Part shown: positions 55,380 to 63,503 of the stretch, piece by piece
Numbering within the stretch: position 1 is the stretch's first letter
Layout: each line of letters begins with the position of its first letter
NCBI RefSeq assembly: GCF_016595245.1
Contig: NZ_JAENHM010000018.1
Span: forward strand, 1 to 64,000
Origin: Azospirillum endophyticum
GTDB taxonomy: Bacteria; Pseudomonadota; Alphaproteobacteria; Azospirillales; Azospirillaceae
Length of the DNA stretch: 64,000 bases
Direction: 5' to 3'
The notes under the pieces: model-generated
Databases searched by the model: none
What the model was told of the DNA's origin: nothing
The model's input: the letters and a program-made list of their open reading frames with translations, nothing else
Made by a program: the position numbers and the translations under genes

Positions 55380-56654
55380 CTATCGGTTGAGACGGCATTT
55401 GCTTTCCGGCGCATCGTCGCCGAGCGTGTCGAGAGGCGTTACGGGGTGGAGAAAACCCTCCTGCGGCGATACGGAGACCAGCATCCTTGGTCCGGCGATC
55501 AGGATGGGCTGGCGCATCTGCCCGTCCCAGGCCCTGAAGGACAGCGCCTCGCCCTTGAAACCGGCGAGTTCGAAATCGGGGCTGTGCAGATAGGCGGACA
55601 GGTCGTCGAAACCGGCGGCGTTGGTGCGGGCCGCTGCCTCGCCGATGCTGCGCACGGCCAGCCAAGCGGCATAGTCGCGCGGCGTCATCCAGCGGCCGGC
55701 CAGTTTTTCGAAACGGCTTTGCAGCTGGGTGCCGCCCCACTGCTCGTTCACCCGCGACCAAGCGGTGGCGGTCAGACCCTGGGTGCCGGCGACCGGACGG
55801 GGATACCAGGTGCGTCCGTCGAGATAATCGCCGAAATCGCCCGCTTCGTCGGCGACGACCAGCACGTCGTAGTCGGCCCCCTGGGTGGCGAGCGGGATGT
55901 CGGATTGGATGGTGGTGACGCCGGTGTCGGTGCGCCGGTTCCCCGTATCGAAGGTCCAGGATTTCTCATCGACGATCCGGCCGCCGAAGCGCTTGGCGGC
56001 GCGGCGGACGGCTTCCGCATACAGCGCATCGCCGGGATCGCGCCCGCTCAGCAGGCTCCACCGCGTCCACTTCTTCCAGGCGAGATATTGTGCCAGCGCG
56101 TCGGCCAGCATGCGCCGGCTGGGGGCGGTGTGCAGGATGTTGGTCCGGCACCGTTCGTTGCGCAACGTGTCGTCGGTGGCGCGCGCGTTGAACAGCAGCA
56201 TGGATTTGGCTTCGGGCAGACCGGCGGCGGCAAGGAGCGCGTCGGCCGGCAGATCGGCGACGACGAACCTCACCCCCTCGTCGGCCAGCGCCTTCACCCC
56301 GGTGGCGATGTCGCCGTCCTGCGGCAGGGTCTGCTCCACCAGCCGGTAGCTCTGCTTCAGGAACGCGCCGGTCATGTTGTTGTCCGCCAGCGCGAGCCGG
56401 GCGCCCTGAAGCCCCTCGTCCGTCGCGACCGGCTCCAGGAAGCTCAGCGGCGTGCGCGGATCCTCCTGGCGCGCGAGATAGCCGATCAGGATCACCGTTG
56501 CACCGGCCTCCTGAGCGCTCTTTCCTTGGCTCTGGGCCATCGCCGGTGGCACAAGGGCGAGGAACGCGACGATCGGCAAGGCCGCAGCGTCGAAACGGTG
56601 CAGCCGTGCCGATAAGTCGGTTCGTCGTTCAGGCCATCGCCAAAATCTCACCAT
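55380..56654 (-). CDS. Periplasmic binding protein of PQQ-associated ABC system
   Basis: This 424-residue protein has an N-terminal membrane/signal segment (about 25-46, ALPIVAFLALVPPAMA) and a Peripla_BP_6-like fold starting ILIGYLARQEDPRTPLSFLE, as in the binding proteins of PQQ-linked ABC systems. The ligand is unknown. The ATG at 56654 has GAAGGAGGGC upstream. Its first 26 bases overlap the 3' end of fhcC, so it is translated from the fhc transcript. The matching ATPase and permease genes are at 47.6-49.2 kb. Confidence 0.85.
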   Translation of the reverse strand: MVRFWRWPERRTDLSARLHRFDAAALPIVAFLALVPPAMAQSQGKSAQEAGATVILIGYLARQEDPRTPLSFLEPVATDEGLQGARLALADNNMTGAFLKQSYRLVEQTLPQDGDIATGVKALADEGVRFVVADLPADALLAAAGLPEAKSMLLFNARATDDTLRNERCRTNILHTAPSRRMLADALAQYLAWKKWTRWSLLSGRDPGDALYAEAVRRAAKRFGGRIVDEKSWTFDTGNRRTDTGVTTIQSDIPLATQGADYDVLVVADEAGDFGDYLDGRTWYPRPVAGTQGLTATAWSRVNEQWGGTQLQSRFEKLAGRWMTPRDYAAWLAVRSIGEAAARTNAAGFDDLSAYLHSPDFELAGFKGEALSFRAWDGQMRQPILIAGPRMLVSVSPQEGFLHPVTPLDTLGDDAPESKCRLNR

Positions 56655-57384
56655 GCCCTCCTTCAGCAACATCGCCGATGAACCGATGAGCGCGGGTGGT
56701 GCCCGCACGCTCGACCCAGCTCCCGGTTCCCTGCAGCGCGCGCCGCAGCAGATGCAGGAACAGCCAGTCGCGCGTGCCGCCGTCGGCGAAGTTGTCCGGG
56801 GCCGTATCCTGCGGCCGGCCCAGCAGCAGCGTGCCGCGCCGCATGCCGAAGCCGGGATGCGGGCCGCAGCCTCGGCCGGCGGCCAGCGTGCCGGCGACCA
56901 TGAAGCCGGCGGCGAAGGCGCCAACCGCACCGTCGACGACGATGATGCCGCGCCTCATCCGTTCCGCCACGCGGTCTCCGGCGGAGCCGCCGACGCTGAT
57001 CAGCCCGCCGCGCATTCCCAGCGGCAGGCCGGGCAGGGCTCCGCCGAGCGCCTCGCCGGCATCGCCCTCGATGCGCAGCTGGCCGCCACCCATTCCGGCG
57101 CCGGCGTGGCCGCCGACATCGCCGTCGACCAAAATGCGCCCGGACGTCATGCCGGCACCGACCCGCTGCAGGACGGCACCGATCGGCCGGATCAGCAGGC
57201 CTTCGGCCGCATCGCCCGCCGACAGGTCGAACATGTCACCCACGGTCGACTGGCCGCCACCGCAAGGCAGCGGCAACCCGGCGACAGTCTCCACCGTCCG
57301 TCCGGCCAGCCGTTCGGGCAGGATGGCGGACATGTCCACCATCGTCCCGGCCTTGCCGCGGAAGGTCAGGGTCATGCCGCTCAT
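56629..57384 (-). CDS. fhcC: Formyltransferase/hydrolase complex subunit C
   Basis: This 251-residue subunit is homologous to archaeal FmdC/FwdC. It is built from repeated G-rich beta-helix turns, such as GAGMTSGRILVDGDVGGHAG, GGLISVGGSAGDRVAERMRR and GGMRRG-type segments. In the FhcABCD complex it has a structural role, shaping the channel between formylmethanofuran hydrolysis and formyl transfer. ATG 57384 overlaps the fhcD stop (ATGA). Its end overlaps the next gene by 26 bases. Confidence 0.93.
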   Translation of the reverse strand: MSGMTLTFRGKAGTMVDMSAILPERLAGRTVETVAGLPLPCGGGQSTVGDMFDLSAGDAAEGLLIRPIGAVLQRVGAGMTSGRILVDGDVGGHAGAGMGGGQLRIEGDAGEALGGALPGLPLGMRGGLISVGGSAGDRVAERMRRGIIVVDGAVGAFAAGFMVAGTLAAGRGCGPHPGFGMRRGTLLLGRPQDTAPDNFADGGTRDWLFLHLLRRALQGTGSWVERAGTTRAHRFIGDVAEGGHGEILAMA

Positions 57385-58292
57385 GCCATCACCTCGCGGA
57401 GGTGGAAATGGTGCGGCCCGAGCTTGCCTCCGTAATTCCCGGCGGTGATCGCCAGCACGCCCGCCGCCGTCCCGCCGGCCGTGGCGGCGGCGATGCCGGC
57501 CCGCATGCCGGTGCGGATCGCCGCCTCGTCGGTGCCGTCCAGCACCAATTCCAGCACCGCCTCGACATCCGGTGTCAGCAGCGTTTCCGGTTCGACCGCC
57601 CGCAAGGTCGGGCAGAATCGCGTGTTGGTGGAGGCGATCAGCGCCTTGTATTTCGAGCCGACCTTGGAGCCCGACCGCACCACACCACCGGGGAATGGAA
57701 GGATGATCCCAGGCAGCGGCCGGATCGCCGCGACCGCCGCCTCCGCCGCGGCGAGGCACAGGCGGTGGCTGGCCGCCAGGATCAGGAAATTGCCGCCGCC
57801 GATCCCCTTGGCCACGGCGACGCTGTCCTCGCAGACGAACTCGCCATCCATCACCGGCAGGCGCCAGAAGCGGCGGTCACCGAACTTCTTGGAGATCTGG
57901 TGACCGTCGGCGAAATAGCGCAGGCCACCGCCGAGCGGAATGCGCTTGGTCCCTTCCAAAAGCCCGGCGTAGCAGGCCGACCCCGGCGAGGTCATGATGC
58001 ATTGCCCGACCCGGTTGACCACGAGCTTGGCGAGATCGCCGGTGGACATGCCGAAGATCATCACCGCGGCGCCCGGCCGGCTGTCCGGCGTCTCCTCCGC
58101 CGTCAGCAGGCGCTCCACCGCCGCCTCGCAGCCGCAACCGATGACCGAGGTGGCGAAGCCGGTCAGGCTGGATGTTGCCGCATCCACCCAGGCCGGCGTA
58201 TCGGCGGTGATGACCAGCCGCGTGTAGGTCATCGGAAACGCCTCGGCGAAGGTATCCTCGATGCGCACGCCGTTGATCCGCATCTCCGTCAT
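57381..58292 (-). CDS. fhcD: Formylmethanofuran:H4MPT formyltransferase (Ftr) subunit
   Basis: This 303-residue subunit moves the formyl group from formyl-H4MPT to methanofuran. Typical Ftr blocks are present: RINGVRIEDTFAEAFPMTYT at the start, TSVIGCGCEAAVE, SPGSACYAGLLEGTKRIPLG and the C-terminal AGNYGGKLGPHHFHLREVM. The ATG at 58292 shares one base with the fhcA stop (TGATG); a GTG at 58295 is also possible. GGGAGGTGCC is well placed for either. Confidence 0.94.
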   Translation of the reverse strand: MTEMRINGVRIEDTFAEAFPMTYTRLVITADTPAWVDAATSSLTGFATSVIGCGCEAAVERLLTAEETPDSRPGAAVMIFGMSTGDLAKLVVNRVGQCIMTSPGSACYAGLLEGTKRIPLGGGLRYFADGHQISKKFGDRRFWRLPVMDGEFVCEDSVAVAKGIGGGNFLILAASHRLCLAAAEAAVAAIRPLPGIILPFPGGVVRSGSKVGSKYKALIASTNTRFCPTLRAVEPETLLTPDVEAVLELVLDGTDEAAIRTGMRAGIAAATAGGTAAGVLAITAGNYGGKLGPHHFHLREVMA

Positions 58293-59959
58293 CACGGCAC
58301 CTCCCGCCGTCGGCAGGGATGGAGCTGCGGACCGGCCCCATGTCGGATCTCCGCGTCGCCTATCCGGAAATGCTTGATCGGCAGGCCGATGCGCTCGTCG
58401 AAGTGGCGGGCGATGCGGCGCTCGATCAGGTCGTCGAAGCCGGGACGGATGACATGGGTGCAGCCTGTGGCCATCGCCACCAGGGTGCCGTCCCGCACCA
58501 CCAGCCGGCCGCTCTTGAAGACCAGATCGGGCCGTTCGAACATGGCGCGGCGGTCAGGCAGATCGCTGTAGACGGTGACGTCGGCCGAGGCGCCCGGCGC
58601 CAGGTGACCGCGATCGGAAAGTCCCAGGATGCGGGCGGGCGCCGCGCGGGTCATGATGGCGATCTCGGCCAGGGTATATTCGCGGGTGATCGAGCCCAGC
58701 GTGGTGTGGGCCGGCGCGTCGGGATGGATCTCCGCCAGCTTCGCCAGCCGGTAATCGCGATCCATCAGCAGCCGGATCAGCTCCGGATAGAAGGTGAAGG
58801 GCGCGCCGTTGGGGTGGTCGGTGGTCAGGAACACCCGCCAGGGATCGTCGAGCAGGAGGAACAGCTCCAGCCCGATCGCCCATTGCAGCGCATTGACATA
58901 GGAGCTGTCGCGATACCGGAAGGGCACTACGCCGCACCCCGCATCGCATTCGATGTCCATCGCCAGCCATTTGCGCGGATGGGCGAGCGGCGCGGTATGG
59001 CGTTGCGCCATGGTGTCGGCCGATGCGGTCACCGTCTGTCCGAACATCACCTGTCCGATGTCCACCGACAGGGACGGCGTCCGGTTCACCGCTTCCGCCA
59101 GCGCTGCGGCACCGGAAGAGAATTTGCGGTCGCCCGCCGTATCGTAGCTGTGGAACTGGATATGTGTCATGTGCATGGGCAGGCCCGACGCCGCCTGGAT
59201 GGTGTCGAGCGTCGTCGCGATGTTGCCGGGAACCCCCAGGTTGCAGCCATGGACATGCAGCGGGTGGGGCAACCCCAACTCGTAAACCGCCCGGGCCAGC
59301 ACCGTCAGGACGCTGCGCGGCGTGACCCCATAGTACGGACCGACCTCGTCCAGGTCGAGCTTGCGGGCATTGAACTTGAAGGCGTTGATCCCGCCGGGAT
59401 TGACCACCTTGACGGCAAGGCTCTGCGTCGCCGTCAGCATCCAGGCGACATAGTCGTTGACCGCAGCCTGCCCGGCGTTGGTGGCGATCAGGTCCAGCAG
59501 GAAATCGTCGTTTCCCAGAACCAGATAGCCGCCGGTGTCGATATAGGGGATGTCGCTCATCTCCAGATGCGCGTGCCGGGCGTTGGACCCCAGCATCGCC
59601 GGCTCGAAGGCGGCGGTGAATCCCATTTCGATGTAGCGGGCGCCGGTGGTGTGGGTGGAAGGGGTGGCGATGCCGCTGCCTCCCCCGCAGCCGCAGGGGC
59701 TGCCGGCGAAGCGATGCCGGTCATGCTCCTCCCCCATCAGCAGGCGGGCGAGGTTGACCTTGCCGCCGGCGATGTGGCTGTGGATGTCGATGGCTCCGGC
59801 CATCACCACCTTGCCGGTCACGTCATGCACCGCGTCGGGCGTCGCCCCCGGCCCGGGATCGCCGACGATGCGGCCGTCCCGCAGCCAGAGGTCGGCGACC
59901 TCGCCATGCCGGCCGTTGGCCGGGTCGAACAGCCGGCCGCCGGCAAGCTTCGTCAGCAT
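58292..59959 (-). CDS. fhcA: Formylmethanofuran hydrolase catalytic subunit
   Basis: This 555-residue amidohydrolase-fold subunit hydrolyses formylmethanofuran to formate. The binuclear metal site begins with the His-x-His of GAIDIHSHIAGGKVNLAR near residue 60. Other conserved blocks are GINAFKFNARKLDLDEVGPY with the bridging-Lys region, LPHPLHVHGCNLGVPGN and VFLTTDHPNGAPFTFYPELI. It overlaps fhcB by seven bases and fhcD by one, so the four subunits are translated in tight sequence. Confidence 0.94.
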   Translation of the reverse strand: MLTKLAGGRLFDPANGRHGEVADLWLRDGRIVGDPGPGATPDAVHDVTGKVVMAGAIDIHSHIAGGKVNLARLLMGEEHDRHRFAGSPCGCGGGSGIATPSTHTTGARYIEMGFTAAFEPAMLGSNARHAHLEMSDIPYIDTGGYLVLGNDDFLLDLIATNAGQAAVNDYVAWMLTATQSLAVKVVNPGGINAFKFNARKLDLDEVGPYYGVTPRSVLTVLARAVYELGLPHPLHVHGCNLGVPGNIATTLDTIQAASGLPMHMTHIQFHSYDTAGDRKFSSGAAALAEAVNRTPSLSVDIGQVMFGQTVTASADTMAQRHTAPLAHPRKWLAMDIECDAGCGVVPFRYRDSSYVNALQWAIGLELFLLLDDPWRVFLTTDHPNGAPFTFYPELIRLLMDRDYRLAKLAEIHPDAPAHTTLGSITREYTLAEIAIMTRAAPARILGLSDRGHLAPGASADVTVYSDLPDRRAMFERPDLVFKSGRLVVRDGTLVAMATGCTHVIRPGFDDLIERRIARHFDERIGLPIKHFRIGDAEIRHGAGPQLHPCRRREVP

Positions 59960-61257
59960 CCGGCAGCCTCCCCGCCAACAGTATTGCCGACAGCGGTTCC
60001 GTCCAGCGCCGCCCCGTCCAGCGCCGCCCCGTCCAGCGCCGCCAGGATCCGGCCGATCACGGTGGCGACGCTGGACAGGCCCCTGTCGATCAAGGCACCC
60101 GCATGCAGCGCGACCACGCTGTCGGCACGGAACACGTCGCCGGCATGGTCGATGCCCGGCGTCCCGACCGGAATGAACAGCGCCGGCTCCGGCGTCACCG
60201 CCAATTCCGGCGGTGCCAGCATGATGACGGCGCCGCCCGTGTCGAACAAAGGTATCTCCGGGCGGAAAGCGGAAATCCACAGGGTCACGTCCGCATCCCG
60301 GAGGCGTTGCCGCCAATCGAACCGCTCGGGGTCGTGCAGCGGCACGCCGGCGTCGAAGCCGGTGCGCAGCGGAAAGCCGGTGCGCCAAGCGCAGGCCTGA
60401 TTGGCACCGATCAGGTTGTCCGCTCCGGACAGCGGCAGGCCGGCGCAGCGGGTGGTGCCGTCCACGCTGCGGATCAGCCGGACCAGCCCCTCGACGATCA
60501 GGTCCGGCTGCGGCGTGTCGAACAGCCCCGCGGCCCAAATCACCACGGCATAGCGGGCGGCACGCAGCCGAACCGCAAGCTCCATCATCGGGTCGCCGTC
60601 CATTGCCCGGCCGGCCAGCGCCGCCCGCAGCCTGCCCACCAGCGCCACCAGATCCGCCGCACCGCCATCCAAGCCGTTCACCTCGATCCGGCCGGCAAGA
60701 CACTGCAGGGTCTCCGGCAGCGGTTCGCCGCCCAGGAAGACGACGCTTCGGGCTCCGTCGGCAACGAAGGCCGGTTCCGGGAGCACCCAGCGTTCCCACA
60801 GGCGCGGAAAGGCGGCAGCCGGGTCCGGTCCGACGACGAGGACGAGGTCGCAGCGGTTGCGCAGTTCGGCCAGCGTGGTGGCCGACCAGCCGAAGCGGCG
60901 CAGGACCGCCAGATTGCGGAACAGCGCCTCGGACCGCTCATGGTCCACCGTCGCCCCGATGCGTTCGCCCAGGGTCAGGGCGGCGAGCACGCCGTCCACA
61001 TCGGCAGCCAGCCCGGCGATCGACGGCGCACGGCCGGCTCTCAGCAGCCGGGCTGCCTCGGTGATGGCGTCGTCCATGGCGACGGCGGCACCGGCCATGC
61101 GGGCGTTCGTCGACACGGCCGTGGACCGGCGGAACAGCCGGTCGGCCTGCGGACAGCCGCTGGGCCGCGGAGCGATGCCGGAGTCGTCCTGGTCGATTCC
61201 GACGTCGCCGCAGCCCAGGCCGCAGAACGGACAGAGAGTATCGGGGTGGAAGGTCAT
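59953..61257 (-). CDS. fhcB: Formyltransferase/hydrolase complex subunit B
   Basis: This 434-residue subunit is homologous to the formate-dehydrogenase-like FmdB/FwdB of methanogens. In bacteria it is not thought to be redox-active but may bind the polyglutamyl arm of methanofuran. Here the N-terminus TLCPFCGLGCGDVGIDQDDS retains the Cys9-x2-Cys12-x3-Cys16 pattern plus Cys35, as in [4Fe-4S] sites of true formate dehydrogenases. The C-terminus has an in-frame GAALD repeat. First gene of the leftward fhc operon; start ATG 61257. Confidence 0.9.
   Translation of the reverse strand: MTFHPDTLCPFCGLGCGDVGIDQDDSGIAPRPSGCPQADRLFRRSTAVSTNARMAGAAVAMDDAITEAARLLRAGRAPSIAGLAADVDGVLAALTLGERIGATVDHERSEALFRNLAVLRRFGWSATTLAELRNRCDLVLVVGPDPAAAFPRLWERWVLPEPAFVADGARSVVFLGGEPLPETLQCLAGRIEVNGLDGGAADLVALVGRLRAALAGRAMDGDPMMELAVRLRAARYAVVIWAAGLFDTPQPDLIVEGLVRLIRSVDGTTRCAGLPLSGADNLIGANQACAWRTGFPLRTGFDAGVPLHDPERFDWRQRLRDADVTLWISAFRPEIPLFDTGGAVIMLAPPELAVTPEPALFIPVGTPGIDHAGDVFRADSVVALHAGALIDRGLSSVATVIGRILAALDGAALDGAALDGTAVGNTVGGEAAGC
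60001..60045. repeat. 15-bp tandem repeat in fhcB
   Basis: Three tandem copies of GTCCAGCGCCGCCCC (the last two bases of copy three differ) encode (A-A-L-D-G)-type repeats near the FhcB C-terminus on the minus strand. The unit is a multiple of three, so copy changes keep the frame. Confidence 0.75.
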
Positions 61258-61548
61258 GGCCCCCCAACGCGGCTGATTGAAACGATTACCGGAGCAGGAA
61301 GTCAGATCGATGGATCCGAAATGGACGGTCGTCTTCGCGGCAATCCCTCCGGGCATCCATTTCCGAATGGAATGTCGGATGCTTGGGAACGGCCGGCTCC
61401 CGACAGGTGGAGCAATCGGTTCATGCCGGTTTCCTCCCTCGATCGCCGCACCCCGTTTGGGTTACCGCGCGTGGATACTCGTTCGCGCTACGGACAATTT
61501 TGTTCGTAACGCTAACATTGTGCGGTGACCCGCGCAAAGGGAATGCAG
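61258..61548. promoter_or_regulatory. Divergent promoter region fhcB / mptG
   Basis: This 291-bp gap serves the leftward fhc operon and the rightward mptG-mtdB-mch genes. An imperfect inverted repeat CGGACAATTTTGTTCG (61491-61506, one mismatch) and the word GCTAACATT (61511-61519) lie 30-60 bases before mptG and could be regulator sites. No gene is seen here. Confidence 0.45.
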
Positions 61549-62565
61549 ATGAGCCATCAGCGCAATCGGATAGGGGAGGTTTGGGTTCATGCTCCCGCGC
61601 GCCTGCACGCCGGCTTCGTCGACCTCAACGGCGGGTTGGGGCGCCGCTTCGGCAGCTTGGGCATCGCCATCGACCGGCCGGCCATCGTCCTGCACGCCCG
61701 CCTCGCCGACCAGTTGACCGTGAACGGGCCATCGGCCGACCGTGTCCGCCGCAGCATCGAGCGGCTGGGCCGCGAAGCGGGATTGTCGGATGCCGTCGCG
61801 GTGACGGTGGAGGAAGCGATCCCGCCCCATGTGGGCCTGGGGTCCGGCACCCAGACGGACCTTGCGGTCGCCGCCGCGCTCGTCTGTCTCGAAGGGCGGG
61901 GAACCGGCTCCCGCGAATTGGCTCGCGCGCTGGAACGGGGCGCACGGTCCGGCATCGGTCTGGCCGCCTTCGAACAGGGCGGCGTGCTGCTGGACGGCGG
62001 TCGAGGCGGGCTGGATGCGGCACCGCCGGTGATCGCTCGGGCGCCGTTTCCCGAGGATTGGCGCATCCTGCTCCTGCTGCATCGCGGCGGCCATGGCCTG
62101 CACGGCGCGCCGGAGGCGGAGGCTTTCCGCCGGCTGCCGGCCTTTCCGTCCGACGCTGCGGCCCATCTCTGCCGGTTGATGCTGATGGTCGCCCTGCCGG
62201 CGCTGGCCGAACGCGACGTGGAGCGGTTCGGACAGGCGATCGGCGAGCTTCAGCGCACGGTCGGCGACCATTTCGCCCCGGCCCAGGGCGGGCGCTTCAC
62301 CAGCCCGCTGGTGGCCGAGGTGCTGGCTTGGCTGGAAGGGCAGGGGATTGCCGGGGTCGGCCAAAGCTCCTGGGGGCCGACCTGCTTCGCCATCGTCGGC
62401 GACGCGGGGCTGGCGGAGCGGCTGGCCGGCGAGATGCGCGTGCGTTGGGCCGGTTCGCCGCTGGAGGTGATGGTTTGCCGTGGACGCAACGTCGGTGCGA
62501 CCGTGCGGAACCTGTCGGCCGAAGCGGTCGCCGCGCCCCCGGTGCGTTGGGCCGCGGGTGAATGA
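61549..62565 (+). CDS. mptG: Beta-ribofuranosylaminobenzene 5'-phosphate synthase
   Basis: This 338-residue GHMP-kinase-fold enzyme joins 4-aminobenzoate and PRPP, the first committed step of H4MPT synthesis. It has VWVHAPARLHAGFVDLNGGL at the start, the glycine-rich PPHVGLGSGTQTDLAVAAAL loop, RSGIGLAAFEQGGVLLDGG and the C-terminal GVGQSSWGPTCFAIVG. I start it at ATG 61549, which has AAAGGGA upstream; GTG 61525 and ATG 61543 are in frame. First gene of the rightward mptG-mtdB-mch unit. Confidence 0.92.
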   Translation: MSHQRNRIGEVWVHAPARLHAGFVDLNGGLGRRFGSLGIAIDRPAIVLHARLADQLTVNGPSADRVRRSIERLGREAGLSDAVAVTVEEAIPPHVGLGSGTQTDLAVAAALVCLEGRGTGSRELARALERGARSGIGLAAFEQGGVLLDGGRGGLDAAPPVIARAPFPEDWRILLLLHRGGHGLHGAPEAEAFRRLPAFPSDAAAHLCRLMLMVALPALAERDVERFGQAIGELQRTVGDHFAPAQGGRFTSPLVAEVLAWLEGQGIAGVGQSSWGPTCFAIVGDAGLAERLAGEMRVRWAGSPLEVMVCRGRNVGATVRNLSAEAVAAPPVRWAAGE

Positions 62566-62597
62566 CCGGATCGTTGAACGACTGGAAGGAGGCAGGC

Positions 62598-63503
62598 ATG
62601 AGCGCCCCATACGTGCTGCACATGATCACGCCGCTGGCGAATGTCAGCCCGTTCGACGTCAACATGGCGGTGGACGCCGGCATCGACACGGTAATTCCCT
62701 ATACGGGCATCGAGACCGCGCAGGTCGAGGCCCTGACCCAGGACGCCATGTTTTCCCGCGATCCGAGGAACGCGGTGCGCACCGGCCTGTTCATCGGCGG
62801 ACGCGACGCGGCGATGGCGCTCGACATGCTGGAGGCGGCGCGCAAGGCGATGTTTCCGCCCTTCCGGATCTCGGTCTTCGCCGACCCCTCGGGCGCCTTC
62901 ACCACCGCCGCCGCCATGGTCGCCGTGGTCGAGCGCGCCTTGCGGCGGTCGGGGCTGGATGGGCTCACCGGGCTCGCCGTCCAAATCTATGGGGCGACCG
63001 GCGTCGTCGGCGGCATCGCCGGCCTGATCGCGGCACAGGCCGGCGGCAACGTCACGCTGGTCAGCCACCGCGGCGTGCCGGCGGTCCAGGGCAAGGCGGA
63101 GGAGTTCGGCCGGCGCTATGGCGTGGCGCTGTCCTGTGCCGACACCTCCGCCGCAGGCAAGGCGGAGCTGATGGAGCGGGCGGAGGTCGTGCTGGCCTGC
63201 GGCAAGGCGGGGGTCACGGTGCTGACTGCCGACGATCTGCGGGCGGCCAAGCGCCTGCGCGTCGCTGCCGACATCAATGCAGTGCCGCCGGCCGGCGTGG
63301 AAGGCGTCGGCGTGCAGGACGACGGGGCGCCGTTGCCGGCCCAACCGGTCGCCGTCGGCATCGGCGCACTCGCCATCGGCAACGTCAAGTTCAAGGTCCA
63401 GCATCGGCTGCTGGAGCAAATGCAGACCGGCGGCAGTGCCGTCGCCTTCGATTTCCAGAACGCGATGGACGCGGCGCGGGCCATCGCGGGAAAGGCCTCA
63501 TGA
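62598..63503 (+). CDS. mtdB: NAD(P)-dependent methylene-H4MPT dehydrogenase
   Basis: This 301-residue enzyme oxidises methylene-H4MPT to methenyl-H4MPT, producing NAD(P)H. The N-terminus HMITPLANVSPFDVNMAVDA is characteristic of the Mtd family, and the Rossmann motif is VQIYGATGVVGGIAGLIAAQ near residue 130. The block VSHRGVPAVQGKAEEFGRRY follows. MtdB rather than MtdA is chosen because it is linked to mch and fhc and because of the H4MPT context; the two are hard to separate by eye. ATG 62598 has GGAAGGAGGCAGGC upstream. Confidence 0.9.
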   Translation: MSAPYVLHMITPLANVSPFDVNMAVDAGIDTVIPYTGIETAQVEALTQDAMFSRDPRNAVRTGLFIGGRDAAMALDMLEAARKAMFPPFRISVFADPSGAFTTAAAMVAVVERALRRSGLDGLTGLAVQIYGATGVVGGIAGLIAAQAGGNVTLVSHRGVPAVQGKAEEFGRRYGVALSCADTSAAGKAELMERAEVVLACGKAGVTVLTADDLRAAKRLRVAADINAVPPAGVEGVGVQDDGAPLPAQPVAVGIGALAIGNVKFKVQHRLLEQMQTGGSAVAFDFQNAMDAARAIAGKAS

